A stretch of DNA of 64,000 bases from Excoecaria cochinchinensis (Eukaryota > Streptophyta > Magnoliopsida > Malpighiales > Euphorbiaceae), in assembly GCA_947683425.1 (NCBI GenBank), contig CANTUQ010000037.1:7332501-7396500 (forward strand), given 5' to 3'. The notes under the pieces are model-generated. The model saw nothing but the letters and a program-made list of their open reading frames with translations. It had not been told where the DNA came from and searched no databases. Positions 24,578 to 37,277 of the stretch are shown piece by piece. The translations under genes and the position numbers were made by a program. The stretch's first letter is position 1; every line of letters begins with the position of its first letter.

Positions 24578-25564
24578 GTCTATTTGTATCATCGCCTGTA
24601 ATATCTGCACGATCAACAGATTCATAATTAAAACTAGATACGCCGAATGTCGATTGTCCTCCGGTATGAATTATAAAATATATTGGAATTGACAATTTTT
24701 CCTACATTATATGCACACATATCATAAAATATTATTGACATATTTATGATCTAAACAAAATATTTAGTTTACACTCGATTAATTTATCTTTAATAGATTA
24801 TTTCTTTATATTAACAATTATTTATAACATAAAATTATATTTTTGTAGTTAACTATTTTAGTATTTATTTTTCACACTTAATCTCAAACAGTTTTCTTTA
24901 AAATAAATATTAATTAACATAAATATTAATTACTGCATACCTTTAATGTCGAAATTGTTAGATAACCTTTAAAATTATCAACGCCTGCACATTAAATATT
25001 AATATAAGATTAATATAAATTATGAATTTTGTTTAAGAAAAATACAAATTAAATACTAATTACATTACCTTTAATGTTATGCTTATTATATAAAAATTAG
25101 ATTAGAGGCAAATTTGGAAAGAAGAAAGAGTAAATTGTAAGAGAGAAATATAGAATGAGTGTAAGAGAGAAATATAAAATGAATGTGAAGATAGGAAAAT
25201 GAAAGTGTTTGAAGGAGAGGGAAGAACAAATAAAGTATATATGGGAGAGAAAACAAAAAATTTCAAATTATAATTTTTAAATTAGACCACTGCAACTTCA
25301 CGTGAAGAAGCTGCAGTGGTCAAACTTAGTGCCAGAAACCGGCACATTAAAGAGCCGGTTTATGGCACAATCCTGTCAAAAACCGGCACTTTAATGTGCC
25401 GGTTTCTGGCACCCAGCCAGCCATAATCGGTGGCCCACTTTTAATGAAAACCGGCACACATTTGTGCCGGTTTTCAACACCCCACTTTCCCAATTTTATT
25501 TCCTGTAGCACCATTCCCCTAAATATTTTTAAATTCTACCCCAATTTAAAAAAAAATCCCGTAT

Positions 25565-25940
25565 CGCGGATGTGAACAAGAATACAATGGATGTGTAGAA
25601 CAAATGAAATGAAAACCTTTCAAAATTTAGAATCAATATTTTTTTGAATGTGGAGGTTAATCCAATTTATAGGGCCTTAAATTTTATTTAGATTAGGATC
25701 CTATTTAAACATTTTATTTTTCTTGTTAAGTATTACTTCTTCTGTTTGAAATACATTCTCATTACCTTTCCTTTTTAGAAAAATATTAAATTGTGGTAAT
25801 ATCAATATATAAATTAGGAAATTTTATTGATGTAAATTTGAAATACATTAGACGGTGCCTTACACCGAATTAAGTAGTTTTTTGATTTAGTTGTTGAAAA
25901 AAATCGATAGTCTTTCCTCTTCTAACGACCTTTAAAATTT
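25565..25940. other. Unassigned AT-rich spacer between repeats
   Basis: No recognisable gene or repeat boundary. Confidence 0.45.
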
Positions 25941-25942
25941 TT

Positions 25943-26395
25943 AAGGTTAAAAGTGTATTTTTATTCCTAAAGTTTTTCTAAATATGCAAATTTGCTCCTA
26001 ACGTTTATTAACGTTTGTAAAGTGGAAGATTTTTTCTTATGTCGTCAATTGCCACTAATTTGACCATTAATACGTTAGTTGGCTGCTAGTGTGATACGTG
26101 TTACGCATCTATTAGACACATGAATAAAACGTTTAGGTATCAAAAGTGCATTTTTGCCCCTAACGTTTTTTCAAATGTGCAAATTTGCTCCTAAAATTTG
26201 TAAAATGAGAGATTTTTGCCTATACTGTCAATTACTGAGAACTTTGACCGTTAATACGCTAGTTGACCGCTGACGGCGAGAGCGAAAATCTCCCATTTTA
26301 CAAATATTAGCAGCAAATTTGTTTCAAAATAAACGTTAGGGACAATTTTGCATATTTAAAAAAATGTTAGGAGCGAAAATACACATTTGGCTAAT
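25943..26395. repeat. Inverted-repeat/direct-repeat element with CCTAACGTTT motifs
   Basis: The left part (tgctcctaacgtttattaacg... aagtggaagattttt) reappears inverted at the right (gcgaaaatctcccattttac... aaacgttagggac). A second direct copy sits at about 26134-26280 (gcccctaacg... gtaaaatgagagattttt). Such taacgttagggg phrases are common in non-autonomous plant elements. No coding frame. Confidence 0.55.
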
Positions 26396-26937
26396 TTTTT
26401 TAAGAGTATTATCTATTTAACATAAAAACAATTGCCTTTTGAAAAAATAACATGTAGAAAATTTTCAGAGAAGCCGCTGCGTATTACTGATTTATTAATA
26501 TAAAGAAAAAATTAGCCATTATTTTTATACATATACTCTCTTTTTTATACATAAATACATCAATTTTTCTAGTCTCTATATAGTTTTAGGTAAAAAATTA
26601 ATATATATTTTATTATAATAGTTTATCAACTTTTAATAAATTTATATTACACGGATTTATGAAATTTTTTATTTATTGATTAATATTTTTTCTACACTAA
26701 TTATTTGAGCAATTTATAAGTTTTTATATTATACTGTTATTTATTTTATTTATTAATATAATAAAAATATATTTTTAAATTAAAAGGTATTTACACTTTG
26801 ATAATTATACAATCAAAAAATAAAAGTTTTACATAATTTTTATCAAATATTTAAATATTAATTATTAATCGGCTACCAGCAATAAATATAGACAACTGAC
26901 AATTAATATAAGCTAACAGTTATACTAATCAGTTAAA
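26396..26937. other. AT-rich spacer
   Basis: No gene or defined repeat seen. Confidence 0.45.
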
Positions 26938-26945
26938 CTAAAGGT

Positions 26946-27455
26946 TAGGGGTGTGCAACGGTCGGTTCGGTTCAATAACCGAAAACCGAAATTACAATAT
27001 TTTACGAAACCGAACCGAATTTGTATAATAACCGAATTCAAACCGAACATAATTTGTCGGTCGGTTTGGTTCGGTTAACCGAAAAACAAAAAATCCAAAA
27101 TTATAATTAAAAAAATTATCTAAAAAATTATAAATTATAAAATTAAAATTAAAAAAAAAACAAATTAAAAAAATGTACATATATAATTTAATTTCAAACC
27201 CCTTAAATTGATAAAAAAATACAAAAATAATTTTTTTAATGTAAAAAGTTGAATAAAATAATATATAAATTTAAAAGTTCGATCGGTTCGGTTTTTTTTC
27301 GGTTTTTGCCTTTCAAAACCGAACCGAACCGAACCGAAATAACCGATGTACCTATAAATTTAAAATCGAAATCGAACCGAATAACCGAACCGAATTTAAA
27401 AAATCAGTCAGTTTGATTCGATTTTTCGATTTTAACCGAATTTTGCTCACCCCTA
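26946..27455. mobile_element. hAT-type MITE with TAGGGGTGTGCA termini and perfect 8-bp TSD
   Basis: A 510-bp element with ends TAGGGGTGTGCAAC and TTTTGCTCACCCCTA and perfect 8-bp duplications ctaaaggt at 26938-26945 and 27456-27463. The interior is rich in CGGTTCGGTT and AACCGAACCG, resembling the 12.57-13.22 kb MITE. No transposase. Confidence 0.9.
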
Positions 27456-27463
27456 CTAAAGGT

Positions 27464-29927
27464 AGCCTAACACGGTGTAAATTTTGTATTAGTTTATCCT
27501 TTATTAAAAACAGGGAAGCCAATTTCATAAGAATGAGATAGGAGATCGATGCAGGGTAATGGAGGTAGACTACCAGATTGTGATTTGACTCCAAAAAAAA
27601 AAAGATACATATCAGATGCATGTGGTGCATGTATTTATTTACACTCGCACACACACAGCCGACGCCTGCGTTCCATCCATCTTCACCCTTCATTTTCCTG
27701 GACCACCTATTTTTCGTTTTCTCATTATTATTATTATACGATTTTGTAATTACAAAAAATGATTTGATATAATTTGTGATTACGAACCAAAACATCTAAA
27801 TTTATTTAATATAATTTTGTAATTACAAAAATGTTTAGAACCACTCTGGGAAACAATTGCATATCAGAAATGGAACATGCTAAGTGGGAATGTAGTATAT
27901 GTTTGGCAATGCTTGGACATTAACAGCATTTAAATTTCTGGATTTTAAGTTTTAATTTTAGTTACATATTTCAACTTTACAAATGATATTTTACATATTT
28001 AGAATTGATAAAAATAACCTATTGCATATCCAAACTTAGTAATTTACACAGGTTACTCTCCTAATGTTGATAAAAATATACCTATTATCTTTCTGAATTA
28101 TAATTTATACATATATTTTTTTTATTATATTTAGAGAATAATGAATATATTTTTGTCAAGGTCATGTAAATTTAATTAAAAAAATACATGCTAAAAGAAT
28201 TCAGGAAATAATAGTTACATATTTTGTCGGTAATGTATGCATATCATCAAGTTTGAGTGGACAATAAATTATTTTTGTCAATTTCAAATATATATTTATA
28301 AAGTTGAGACGTGTAATTAAAATTTTTTTAGAACTACACATGTGTTTTTACGTGTTACCCCCTCAAATGTGTAGGAAAGATACTTCGAGACTAATCAATG
28401 AATCTATCTAATCATCAAGCAATTGAAAATGCATGAAGTGTTTCAAGTTTAATCCGTAGCCAAAATTGCTTTACATGAACAGTTGTTTGTGTTATTCATT
28501 ATATATTACTTCATTCATTTCACTTAATTTGATCACTTTTAATTTTTTACATAGATAAATAGAAAATTATTAATTAGCATCAATTCTATAAATTTTGCAG
28601 TATAACTTACTAAAATATCATTTTTTCAATTTTCGACAATTATATATTTTTACTCTATTAAATAATTCTTATTTAGTGCATACTTAAGGGCAAAATATAA
28701 TAATATATGAGTAATAATCTTTAAAATTTACCTTGTAGATGGAATTTAATTTCTGGTTGATATTCTTATTTGTAGTTATCTATTTTTATATTTACTCCCT
28801 TGATTTCATTTTAAGTGGCTGTTAGAGTAACTCCATAAAAATTAAGAAAATAATTAAATAATTTTAATTCCCTAGAATGAACTTATAATTGATTAAAGAA
28901 TTAATATAAAATATAACTTAGGCCAGTAGGGATGACAACGTGTCGTTTTTTAGTACTCAATCCATTCTGACTTTAATAGAATGGGTTTAGACAGTTGTTA
29001 AATAAATTTAGAAAGAGTTTGATATTAATATTATTATTCAAATTAGATTTGGATTGGATTTGTCTGGATATCAATAAATTACTGGATATTTGCTATTTCA
29101 ACCTATTTATAAATTTAATTATTAATTTATCAAAAATAATATTTATTTTTAAATACTATGTAAAATTTATATTATTTAATATAAATATTAAATAAGGACT
29201 ATATATTTATAATATGAATCATATAACATAACTATATTGAATTAAAATTTATTACTTATATTAGATATATTAAACTTTTAGTTAAATGTTATATGTCAAT
29301 AAGTCAGTTTGAATAGTATTGAAGTAATTATATGCACAATCGGATTAGGGTTGGTTGTTTTTCATAGATATTCTACCCCACAATAATTTTTATCGATAAA
29401 AACAAGCGTTTCGCACCATCCGATTATCATAATGTAATAAAAAAATATTGATTTAGCGGTGCGCTCCGCTCAATATATCCACATTTAGCGAAATGAGATG
29501 ACAACTCTCCCCTGATCGCTTCTAAAATTAAAAAGATAAAAATCAAATAAAATGGTAATATTGCGATCAGGTGATCTTTATATATTAGAAAGCACAGTGA
29601 GAAGCAAAATTGAGAAGAGAACAGCCTGGAAAGCTTCAGTGAAGGCTTCATGTACTTAATTGAATTGCCTTCAAAATTATCTAACCCCAATAATTGTTTC
29701 TAATTTCGTATTAATTAAAGCCTCGACAAGCCACGTGCAAGACCAGACAACATTATATGATTTGCAGGCTTCTTTCATAAATTAAGAAAACCATATTTAG
29801 AGTACATATATAGATATGTTCAATTTAAAAGAGTAAACCTTTACCTTGATGAATCATCTTCTACCATATCAAAAAAGAAAAATTCAGTTTTTCACCAACT
29901 ATTTAGAAATTCTGGGCCTCTAGTTCA

Positions 29928-29966
<39 letters not shown>

Positions 29967-30500
29967 TGGCTTCTGGGCACATGATGGCTTCAAAGTTTGA
30001 TAAGAAGTTATTTCATAAAATAATTGTTTTAAAATTGAATCTTTGGGTCCACAATCATATGTGAAGCCAACTTTGAATGGACTAACTAGTGATTAGATAC
30101 CAGTTACATTATTGAAGGTCAAAAACAATCACAAAAGTGCTTACAGATTCCCAAATTGCACACAGCCATAAGCTCACTTGCAAAGGAGTTGGTGACAATT
30201 TGGAAATAGTGGGCCCTTATTGCAAGCAATGAACAACATAACCTTCCAGGATCTGATAACAAGCAAAACATAACAATTTCTAGTCCACAATTTGACATAT
30301 CTGAAGAAATTCAGCCCATCAAATCATCTTTTCCTACCTTTTCAGGTGCAAAACCCCAAATTCTTCCCATTAAATTCCAGGTATTGGACAACATAAAACC
30401 AGAAGTAAAGATCAATTCCCCTTCTGTCATTAAATCAATAAAAATGACAAACAAATGTGTTTGTAAAATTGTAAACTAGCAACTGCTATTTGAAATTGCA
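27464..30500. other. Gene-free intergenic region
   Basis: Three kilobases with no conserved coding frame. It holds an (AAT)n microsatellite at about 29930-29965 and a sequence near 28927 (tagggatgacaacgtgtcg) resembling one end of another hAT-type MITE, with no partner end found. The right portion approaches the 3' UTR of VPS11. Confidence 0.55.
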
Positions 30501-31006
30501 AAAGACTGCAATATGTTCTAGCCTCAAGTACATTATTGGTACAATGCAGCATAAGCTATACAGAACTTAAAACAATCACAAGCTTGACAAACCATATAAA
30601 AAAGAAACTGATTTCCTGAAGAGGTGCCTCAAATTTGTAGTTTGCATATAACAGAAGAAGAAATTCAGCACCCAGTGAACTCCATGTCGAGGGCGAAATC
30701 AAGGAACACATGCTCTCTAGGAAACCACAGCAGCAAATATGGACAAATCAAGTCCTCAAATCTGATTTCCTGTTTCTAGAAGATCCCAAGTTTAATGTTT
30801 AACGCAAAACAAAATGCAGATGACAACCATGAACCCCAGTGGAAATCAAAGTGCCTTTCTTGGATAGGAAACTCAATTAGCAGAAACAAACCTCGCTAAT
30901 TTCACAAGTTGATCACTCCATTATGGAAAAAAGAACAACACACAGCAGAAACTTGCAAGGTAATGCATAAGATTGGTAATATATGACTACTAACAGAAAA
31001 AAGGCC

Positions 31007-34000
31007 TCAGAAGCCACTGCTTGATCTAGGATTACCTGTGGAGCCATTACTGGTTTTGCTAATAATCCCTTTACCAAAATAATTGGCAATCACTGAAAAA
31101 CCATCCTTAGAACTCTTGACTTGCTGGAAAAACTGATCTTGATCTTTCGAATTCTGCTCCAGACTTCTCTTCATTTCCATCACAGACCTATACTCTGGGG
31201 CACATTCGGGGCATTCCTTTTCATTATCCCCAAGACAACGCTGATGGAATGAATGCATGCACATGAAGTGTACAGCAGGAAGATCAAGGGTGAAAGTGCA
31301 GGCAGTGCACTTACTGAGCTGAAAGATCCTTGCATTGGTCCTAAGATCCTGAATTTCTTTTCTCATTGCCAATGTATCTTCCTACATAATTAAGGACTAA
31401 ATGAGTTAATTCTTATTTTCACAATAATTTTAGCACTGAAGTATTGAATGCAGCAAACATGTATTCCACCTGAAGGGTCAAGCAAGATAGAGTACAAACA
31501 ATTTTGTCCTATTCATTGTCATAAACAGCCAAGGATTTTACAATTAATGGCTCAACATTGACATCTAGAATCATAATATACGCATGCCTAAGGGGGGAAA
31601 AGGAAACAATCCTCAGATGAAATCAAGGAAGAGAAAATAAAAGTAAAATCGGTCCTTCTATGGTGTACCCATCATAGCATTTCTTTACAATAGATTGGTA
31701 ATATTTCAAAGTAAAACAAATAGGTTGAAAGAAGGAGAAAATCATAACCTGATACTTCTCAATTTCTCGTCGATCCTCTTCAATCAGTTTTGATTCTTGT
31801 TCAAGTTTCCGAGCTATATAATCCTTGATGACAGAGAGTGTAAGGCATGGATTTCTGGACAGGGTCTGAAGAACAATAATAGGTGGCAAGATGTCATCCC
31901 TTTCTATATAAGTCAACACTTCCTTCACTTCCTTGGAGCAATCTTCGCCCAGTTCACCAAAATATTTCAGCAGATCTGCCCATAGAGATGGGTCACCTCC
32001 CTTACCTGAATCCCCCAGCCTTTTGCAGCATGCAATTAATCCCTCATGATCATGGGCCTGCATGTAGCATGCAATGACCTCTTTATAAAGTTTCATCTTC
32101 TCATAGAGATATAGTAGCCCTTCTCTAAATCCATTCATCTCACAGAGAATAATAGCAAGATCAACATCATAAAGGGGATGCTCTTGGTCCGATGGCCATG
32201 CACTCTTAAGCAAACGTAGTCCTTTTTCTCGTCTATTTGTACGATCTTTATCATTATTTGTATCATTGAGATCAGCAACTAATTTTCCATTGGATTCCGC
32301 TGTTGATTTCCTAGGTACTCCTGATTTAGGTTTGAGAGAAAGATCTACACCATTCGTAGCTTGTGATATTGATGGGAAGTTCAAATCGTTTGACAGGTAT
32401 AACTCCAAGAGAGTATTATGAATTTCAATCTGAGCAGGAGATTCCTTTACCTTATCAGTATATTTTTCAAGAAAATCCAAGAGAGACTGTGGGTGATGGA
32501 TGAAAATGTTGAGAAAATCAACAGGAGATGGCAACATAGATAAATATGCAGCACTTGAAGATCCTTGCTTTGCTGAATCTCCATCCTCAGTGCAAAGCCT
32601 CATGAGTATCTGAATCGTCTCAATTGGCTTGTGCTCGATGAGAATTTTACCATATTCCTTCACAGTAACACCAGCTTGACTTGGTTCCAGACTTGAAATA
32701 TACTGCAAGGCTTCGTCATATCTGCCAAGGTCTTCAAGTAAAATCTTCAAATACAATTCATGCCTCCCTGCCTTCTTAGCAACATACATTGCATGCTCAT
32801 GGTAATTGGCAGCTCGGCAGACCCTTATCGCAGTCTCCACATCAAACTTATGTTCTCCAATGCCATCCTCACTTTTAATGAACACATTTAACTTGTCAAC
32901 ATCTTTCAGTTTGGTATAGCAGTTTAAGAGAAGTGTAGTATGATCTTTAGAAGCAAGTCCTTTCTCATGTAATTTTTCCAAGTAATTAGTCAGGTTGTAT
33001 ATTCTTTGTGCATCCAGAAACTTCTGTATCACATATGAAGGTTCGAGGTGGCCAATAGTGTTGATGTACTGGGCCATGGCCTCGTCATAGTCCTGTTTGC
33101 TATATAGATGATCTCCATATTTCCTTAGAACTTCTGCTGTGGCAGCGGCATCAGCTTGCTGAGTTTGAACAAGATTGATAGCCACAGTATAAAGATTTTT
33201 CTTGAAGAGCATGTCTAACTTGCTCTCCATGTCTTTCTCCCCAATACACAAAGCTGATTTGTCATCCATTATAAGTATTATGTTGCCCCATTCTGTAAGC
33301 ATGTGAGAAACTTCTTTAACTACAAGACTGTGGGCTATTAAACGGTTTTTCAGGTCATAAATATTGAAAGTATCTTTTCCACTTCTTTGATCAGCAATAA
33401 CACATAAAAGGTAACCACGAAACCACCCTAGGAATTTCTTCTCCCCCTCAAATGCCCAACAAGGACCACGCCCATCAATCTCATAAAAATACACAGCTTC
33501 AGGCCGACCAATTATTAACTCCTAATAGTAAGATATAAAAGCCAAATGCAAACGTTTTTAAGCAATAATAAAAATTTGCTTGAACAAAGTAAAATATGAA
33601 AAATGAAGGATTTCCAGGCTACTTACAGAGCGATCACTCATTGTCACACTATTGACATTGCATCCTATCTGATCTATGGTTTGCCGTCTGGGAGGTTGAT
33701 TGTGCAAGCTGAACAAACTCACAGAATCTGGAGTTACAGCAAATAGTAGAAGAGCTTGACCATCCACTCTGAATCCAAGACCTGTAATGGATGAATGACT
33801 TTTGTTTGAAGAATTATCCACTTGAAGCTTGAAGCGTGTGATTCGTTCTCTAGCAATGTCCCCTTTGATGCAGTAAATACAACCATTGTCTAGGCCAATA
33901 GCTATGAGTAGTATCGGAGGTGCTTCCTCTAGAACTAAAAATGTTGTAATCTGCAGCCATAGTTTTCCATATTTCTTTTTAGATAAGCAGAATATCAGCA

Positions 34001-35099
34001 TCAAATAACTGGCATGTTCTTTCTTCATTTTGGTGTGCAAATTTCATTCAAGTCTTCTGTGACACAAAGCATTCTGAATACAGGATATACAGAGAGAGAG
34101 GGGGAGAGAGAGAGAGAGGGGAGATCTAACTACCTTTGCTTGAGGAAATTGATTGGTGAATATTCGCAATATTCCAATACATTCTGGCATACTAGAGCTT
34201 GTGCCCTCTGCCTGCATCTTATCAAGGTCAAAAACCTTGAGGCACATGGAAGATTGCTGGGAAGCTATTTGTTCATCCTCCCCAACAGTTACAAGAAAGT
34301 TGCGTTGCTGATTCATCCCACAAGAGAAGCAAAAAGTAAAATTAAAATCATAAACTGGCTAAGGTGCTTGATAGTATAAATGCATTAGAGGATATAGTAC
34401 AGAGACTGCACACCTGGGATCTTCTAGTTAAAGTCCATGTAGGAATTTTAGAATCGAGGATGAGAACATGATGGTTTAAGCAATAGGGATATAAATGATA
34501 AAGTGATCAATAATTTACTCAGTTCAGAAAATGCAAGTTCTATCATTCAATGTTCTTTTGTCAAATATGATCAGGAAAACATTCTAAAATGTCAGAGAAA
34601 CCAAAATTCCTCAAAACCTAGAAGTAAATATTAAGTGCCTGTATCTATTTCAAGGCAAACAACAACATCACTACATAAAGGGCCATGGCCAAATTCCCAC
34701 TTCATTTCATCGTTAAATAATATTGTTTCAAGTTCATCGTTTTCCATATTCTCTTCTCAATCTATGGACACAGCAAAAAAGGAAAAGGGGAACAACTTCA
34801 AATTCTTTAAAGAAAAATAAATAATTTAACTTGAAAAATGAGTTTTTCGAAGAAAAAAGAGAGAGGAAGAAGCATACTTTAAGCTGCTGGAGAAAGAGAA
34901 CGGAAGAGGAGTGAGCAGGGAAGGAGAAATTGAAGTTAAGGCCGCGATCGAGCAAGTTAACGGTGCCATTGTCGCAGCCGATCAGTACCTTCCCTCTACC
35001 GCTGGAGCAAGACTCGATTTTTCCACTAACATCTTCAGGAATTTTGCTCTTTCCCCCATATTTCTCCTCGAAGAACTCAAATTTCCTCCACTGATACAT
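31007..35099 (-). CDS. VPS11: VPS11, HOPS/CORVET core subunit (955 aa, complete)
   Basis: Vacuolar protein sorting-associated protein 11, a scaffold of the class C Vps core in HOPS and CORVET tethers on vacuole and endosome membranes. Minus-strand exons 34878-35099, 34134-34307, 33627-33950, 31749-33521 and 31007-31381, all GT-AG and all phase 0 (74, 58, 108, 591 and 125 codons including stop). Start MYQWRKFEFFEEKYGGK matches plant VPS11. Roughly residues 1-330 are the beta-propeller (VLIGCDNGTVNLLDRG, ILLIAIGLDNGCIYC), then helical clathrin-type repeats (KKNLYTVAINLVQ, AMYVAKKAGRHELYLKILL). The C-terminus carries a coiled coil and a RING-H2: CTAC, then CMHSFHQRC and CPEC. No breaks. The leader lies within 35100-35290 and the 3' UTR probably reaches about 30530. 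Confidence 0.96.
34091..34122. repeat. (GA)n tract in VPS11 intron
   Basis: agagagag with a short ggggg interruption, inside the intron just downstream of exon 2. Confidence 0.8.
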
Positions 35100-35299
35100 T
35101 TAATTTTCTTTTGTATTGAATCGCTTGATGAAAGAAACTCTTTGAATGCTTTTATTCGGAGATTATCAGAAGAACTAATACGGAAACTCCTTATGTCGTT
35201 TTTGAGGATTTCTCTCTGCAGGATGCAACGGATATTAGGAAACAAGGAAAGAAGCCAAATACAAGACGACGTAGCATTTGATATGGATACGTGAGGCTC

Positions 35300-35820
35300 A
35301 AAACGACGTCGGTGCTAAATAATACGTACGTTGTTGCAGCACCTCCTTTGTCTCCCCGAGAACCTAAAGCGCATGAGTTCGATTCCCCTCTTTCCCCACC
35401 CTCATGTATTAGTGATAGCTTGATAGGAGGTGTTCCAAAATGGATTAAACATAAGACTCGAAAAATGAGTCAAGTTACATGCGAATTAAATAGGTCATGG
35501 ATTGATCAAAATGGATTGATCCGTTTATTTTTTCACATATTTTTAAATTCTACTCGATATATTATATTTTTTCGGGATAAAAGAGGAGAATATTTTTTCT
35601 CTTTTAATTTGATAATAAAAGATAAAAGAAAAAACTATAGCAGCTTAATAAATCAAGCACATATAAAAATGTTATGAAGTTGGTGAAGCAAGAACAATAA
35701 CAACACAAATACAAATACTACTTTTATCGAAAAGATATTCTAATAGTCTTAACACTATTAAAATTCACAGGCTGATGGAGTTTCATTTAGTAAAATTAGT
35801 CACCAGTATGCCAAATGTCA
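35300..35820. other. Upstream flank of VPS11, unassigned
   Basis: No supported gene. A tRNA-like B-box match (gagttcgattcc, about 35376-35387) occurs but no complete tRNA or SINE can be drawn. Confidence 0.45.
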
Positions 35821-35825
35821 CAGGA

Positions 35826-36835
35826 CTATTACTCTCTCCCTAAAACACGCCTTGTTTACCTGTGCAACACCTACGCTTATAAGCTTAGAACCACTAACCC
35901 CCCCCCCCCCCCCAATTTTGCCTATTCGATGTGGGATTTTTAGTCCATGACATACTCCTCCACCCAATCCTGTGATGCTCTCGTCACAGTTGGGGCCCTC
36001 TACCTACCCCATTCCCTCGTAGCGCTTGGCACGGACATTGGATTTGGGTCGGCTTTGATACCACTTGTCATGAAACCATTACTCTCTCTCCTGTTGCCCT
36101 CGTTATAGGTGAGGTGTAACACCCAAAGCACACTATACACTCTACATAATTTACTGATCAATACTATACTAGTAGTCAAGCCATTACATGCCAATTATAG
36201 TAAATTTGGGTCATTACAATTCTCCCTTACTTATAAAAATTTCGTCCTCGAAATTTTCTTATATACAACAATCATAGATCACAGCCACTATATGGTGAAG
36301 ACATTCAGTTCAGAAGATCCATTCACATTCCATCAGTCATCATAACTTACATTCCCTTACAATTAAATAAGCTTAAACTATCCTAATATTCCCTCAAATA
36401 CCTTCAGTTACTTCTGTCATCAATATCTATTCAGGGCGTGTATACGTATCACTTCGTTCTCATTACATTATCTCCGATCTTAGAACCACCTAAACCTTTA
36501 CCCTGATACCAATAAAATTGTAACACCCAAACCACACTATACACTCTACAGGATTTACTGATCAATACTATATTAGTAGTCAAGCCATTACATGCCAACT
36601 ATGATAAATTTGGGCCATTACATGGGGCCCCCTGCCTACCACATTCCCTCGGGGTGCTTGGTGCGGGCATTGGATTTGGGTTCGGATTGGCTTTGATACC
36701 ACTTGTCACGAGACCATTACTCTCTCTCCAAGAGATGCCTTGTTAGGGTGTGCAACGCCACGCTTATAAGCCCAAGACACCCCCCCCCCCCCCCCCCACT
36801 TTCCCTATTTGATGTGAGATTTTTAATTCGTGACA
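35826..36835. repeat. Nested direct repeats of gypsy-LTR-like sequence with poly-C tracts
   Basis: Three blocks each occur twice in the same orientation: ccattactctctcc...cttataag...poly-C...gatgtg.gattttta (35826-35945 and 36714-36832); gggccc.ct.cctacc.cattccctcg...ggctttgataccacttgtca (35989-36085 and 36624-36710); gtaacaccca.a.cacactata...gccattacatgcca (36115-36217 and 36520-36626). Poly-C runs are 16 (35898-35913) and 18 (36780-36797). TGTAACACCC and aatttcgtcctcgaaattt (36239) are phrases usual in Ty3/gypsy LTRs. Probably overlapping LTR fragments. Confidence 0.6.
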
Positions 36836-36839
36836 CAAA

Positions 36840-37275
36840 GCAGTAATCGGTGAGCAGTGGGCTTTATAATCTTGATTTAGCATATAATCGTTTTAAATTT
36901 TTTACTTTTTTTAGTAATTCATATGACTTTTGAAATTCTATTAGATTGTTTAGGGTTTTAGCATCTTTTAATCAAAATTAGATTTTGTCTTTTTGAATTT
37001 TAATCAACCACCTAATTAGCTTAGTTAAAAAACATTAATGCCACGTATAATATTTGCTAAATCAGAATTCATCCATTATCATCAAATGACGAATAACGGT
37101 TAAAATTAACCAAAAAGATTATATTGCACCAATGTTTAAAGTAAAAGAGCAAAATGACACCAATTTAAAGTAAAAAGACCAAATTGCATATTAGACTCTA
37201 AATTAGATACAATACATTTTTATTTAACAAAAGAGAATGATGCACAGTTACCAATGGTAAAACTTGCATACATTT
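36840..37275. other. AT-rich spacer
   Basis: No gene or clear repeat seen. Confidence 0.45.
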
Positions 37276-37277
37276 TT

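Larger units (their letters stand above)
23111..25560. mobile_element. 2.45-kb TIR element with AAACCGGCAC hairpins
   Basis: The left end GGGACTTTTTTTTATATTTG matches the reversed right end GGGATTTTTTTTTAAATTGG, and similarity continues for about 100 bp, including a GGAGCTACAGTAGA/GGTGCTACAGGAAA block. GTAT flanks both sides but is too short to be a firm TSD. Both subterminal regions carry hairpins built from aaaccggcac...gtgccggttt (about 23236-23263, 25334-25363, 25378-25409, 25447-25475) and CTGCAG/CACGTG palindromes. The centre holds four 102-bp tandem repeats and a plant-mobile-domain-like fragment, suggesting a deletion derivative of a Mutator-like or related element. Confidence 0.65.

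Noticed and set aside
28927..29420. Possible MITE starting tagggatgacaac
   Set aside because: Only one end recognisable; no partner end or target duplication.
35370..35392. tRNA-like B box (gagttcgattcc)
   Set aside because: No cloverleaf, no matching A box and no SINE tail found; too weak to call.
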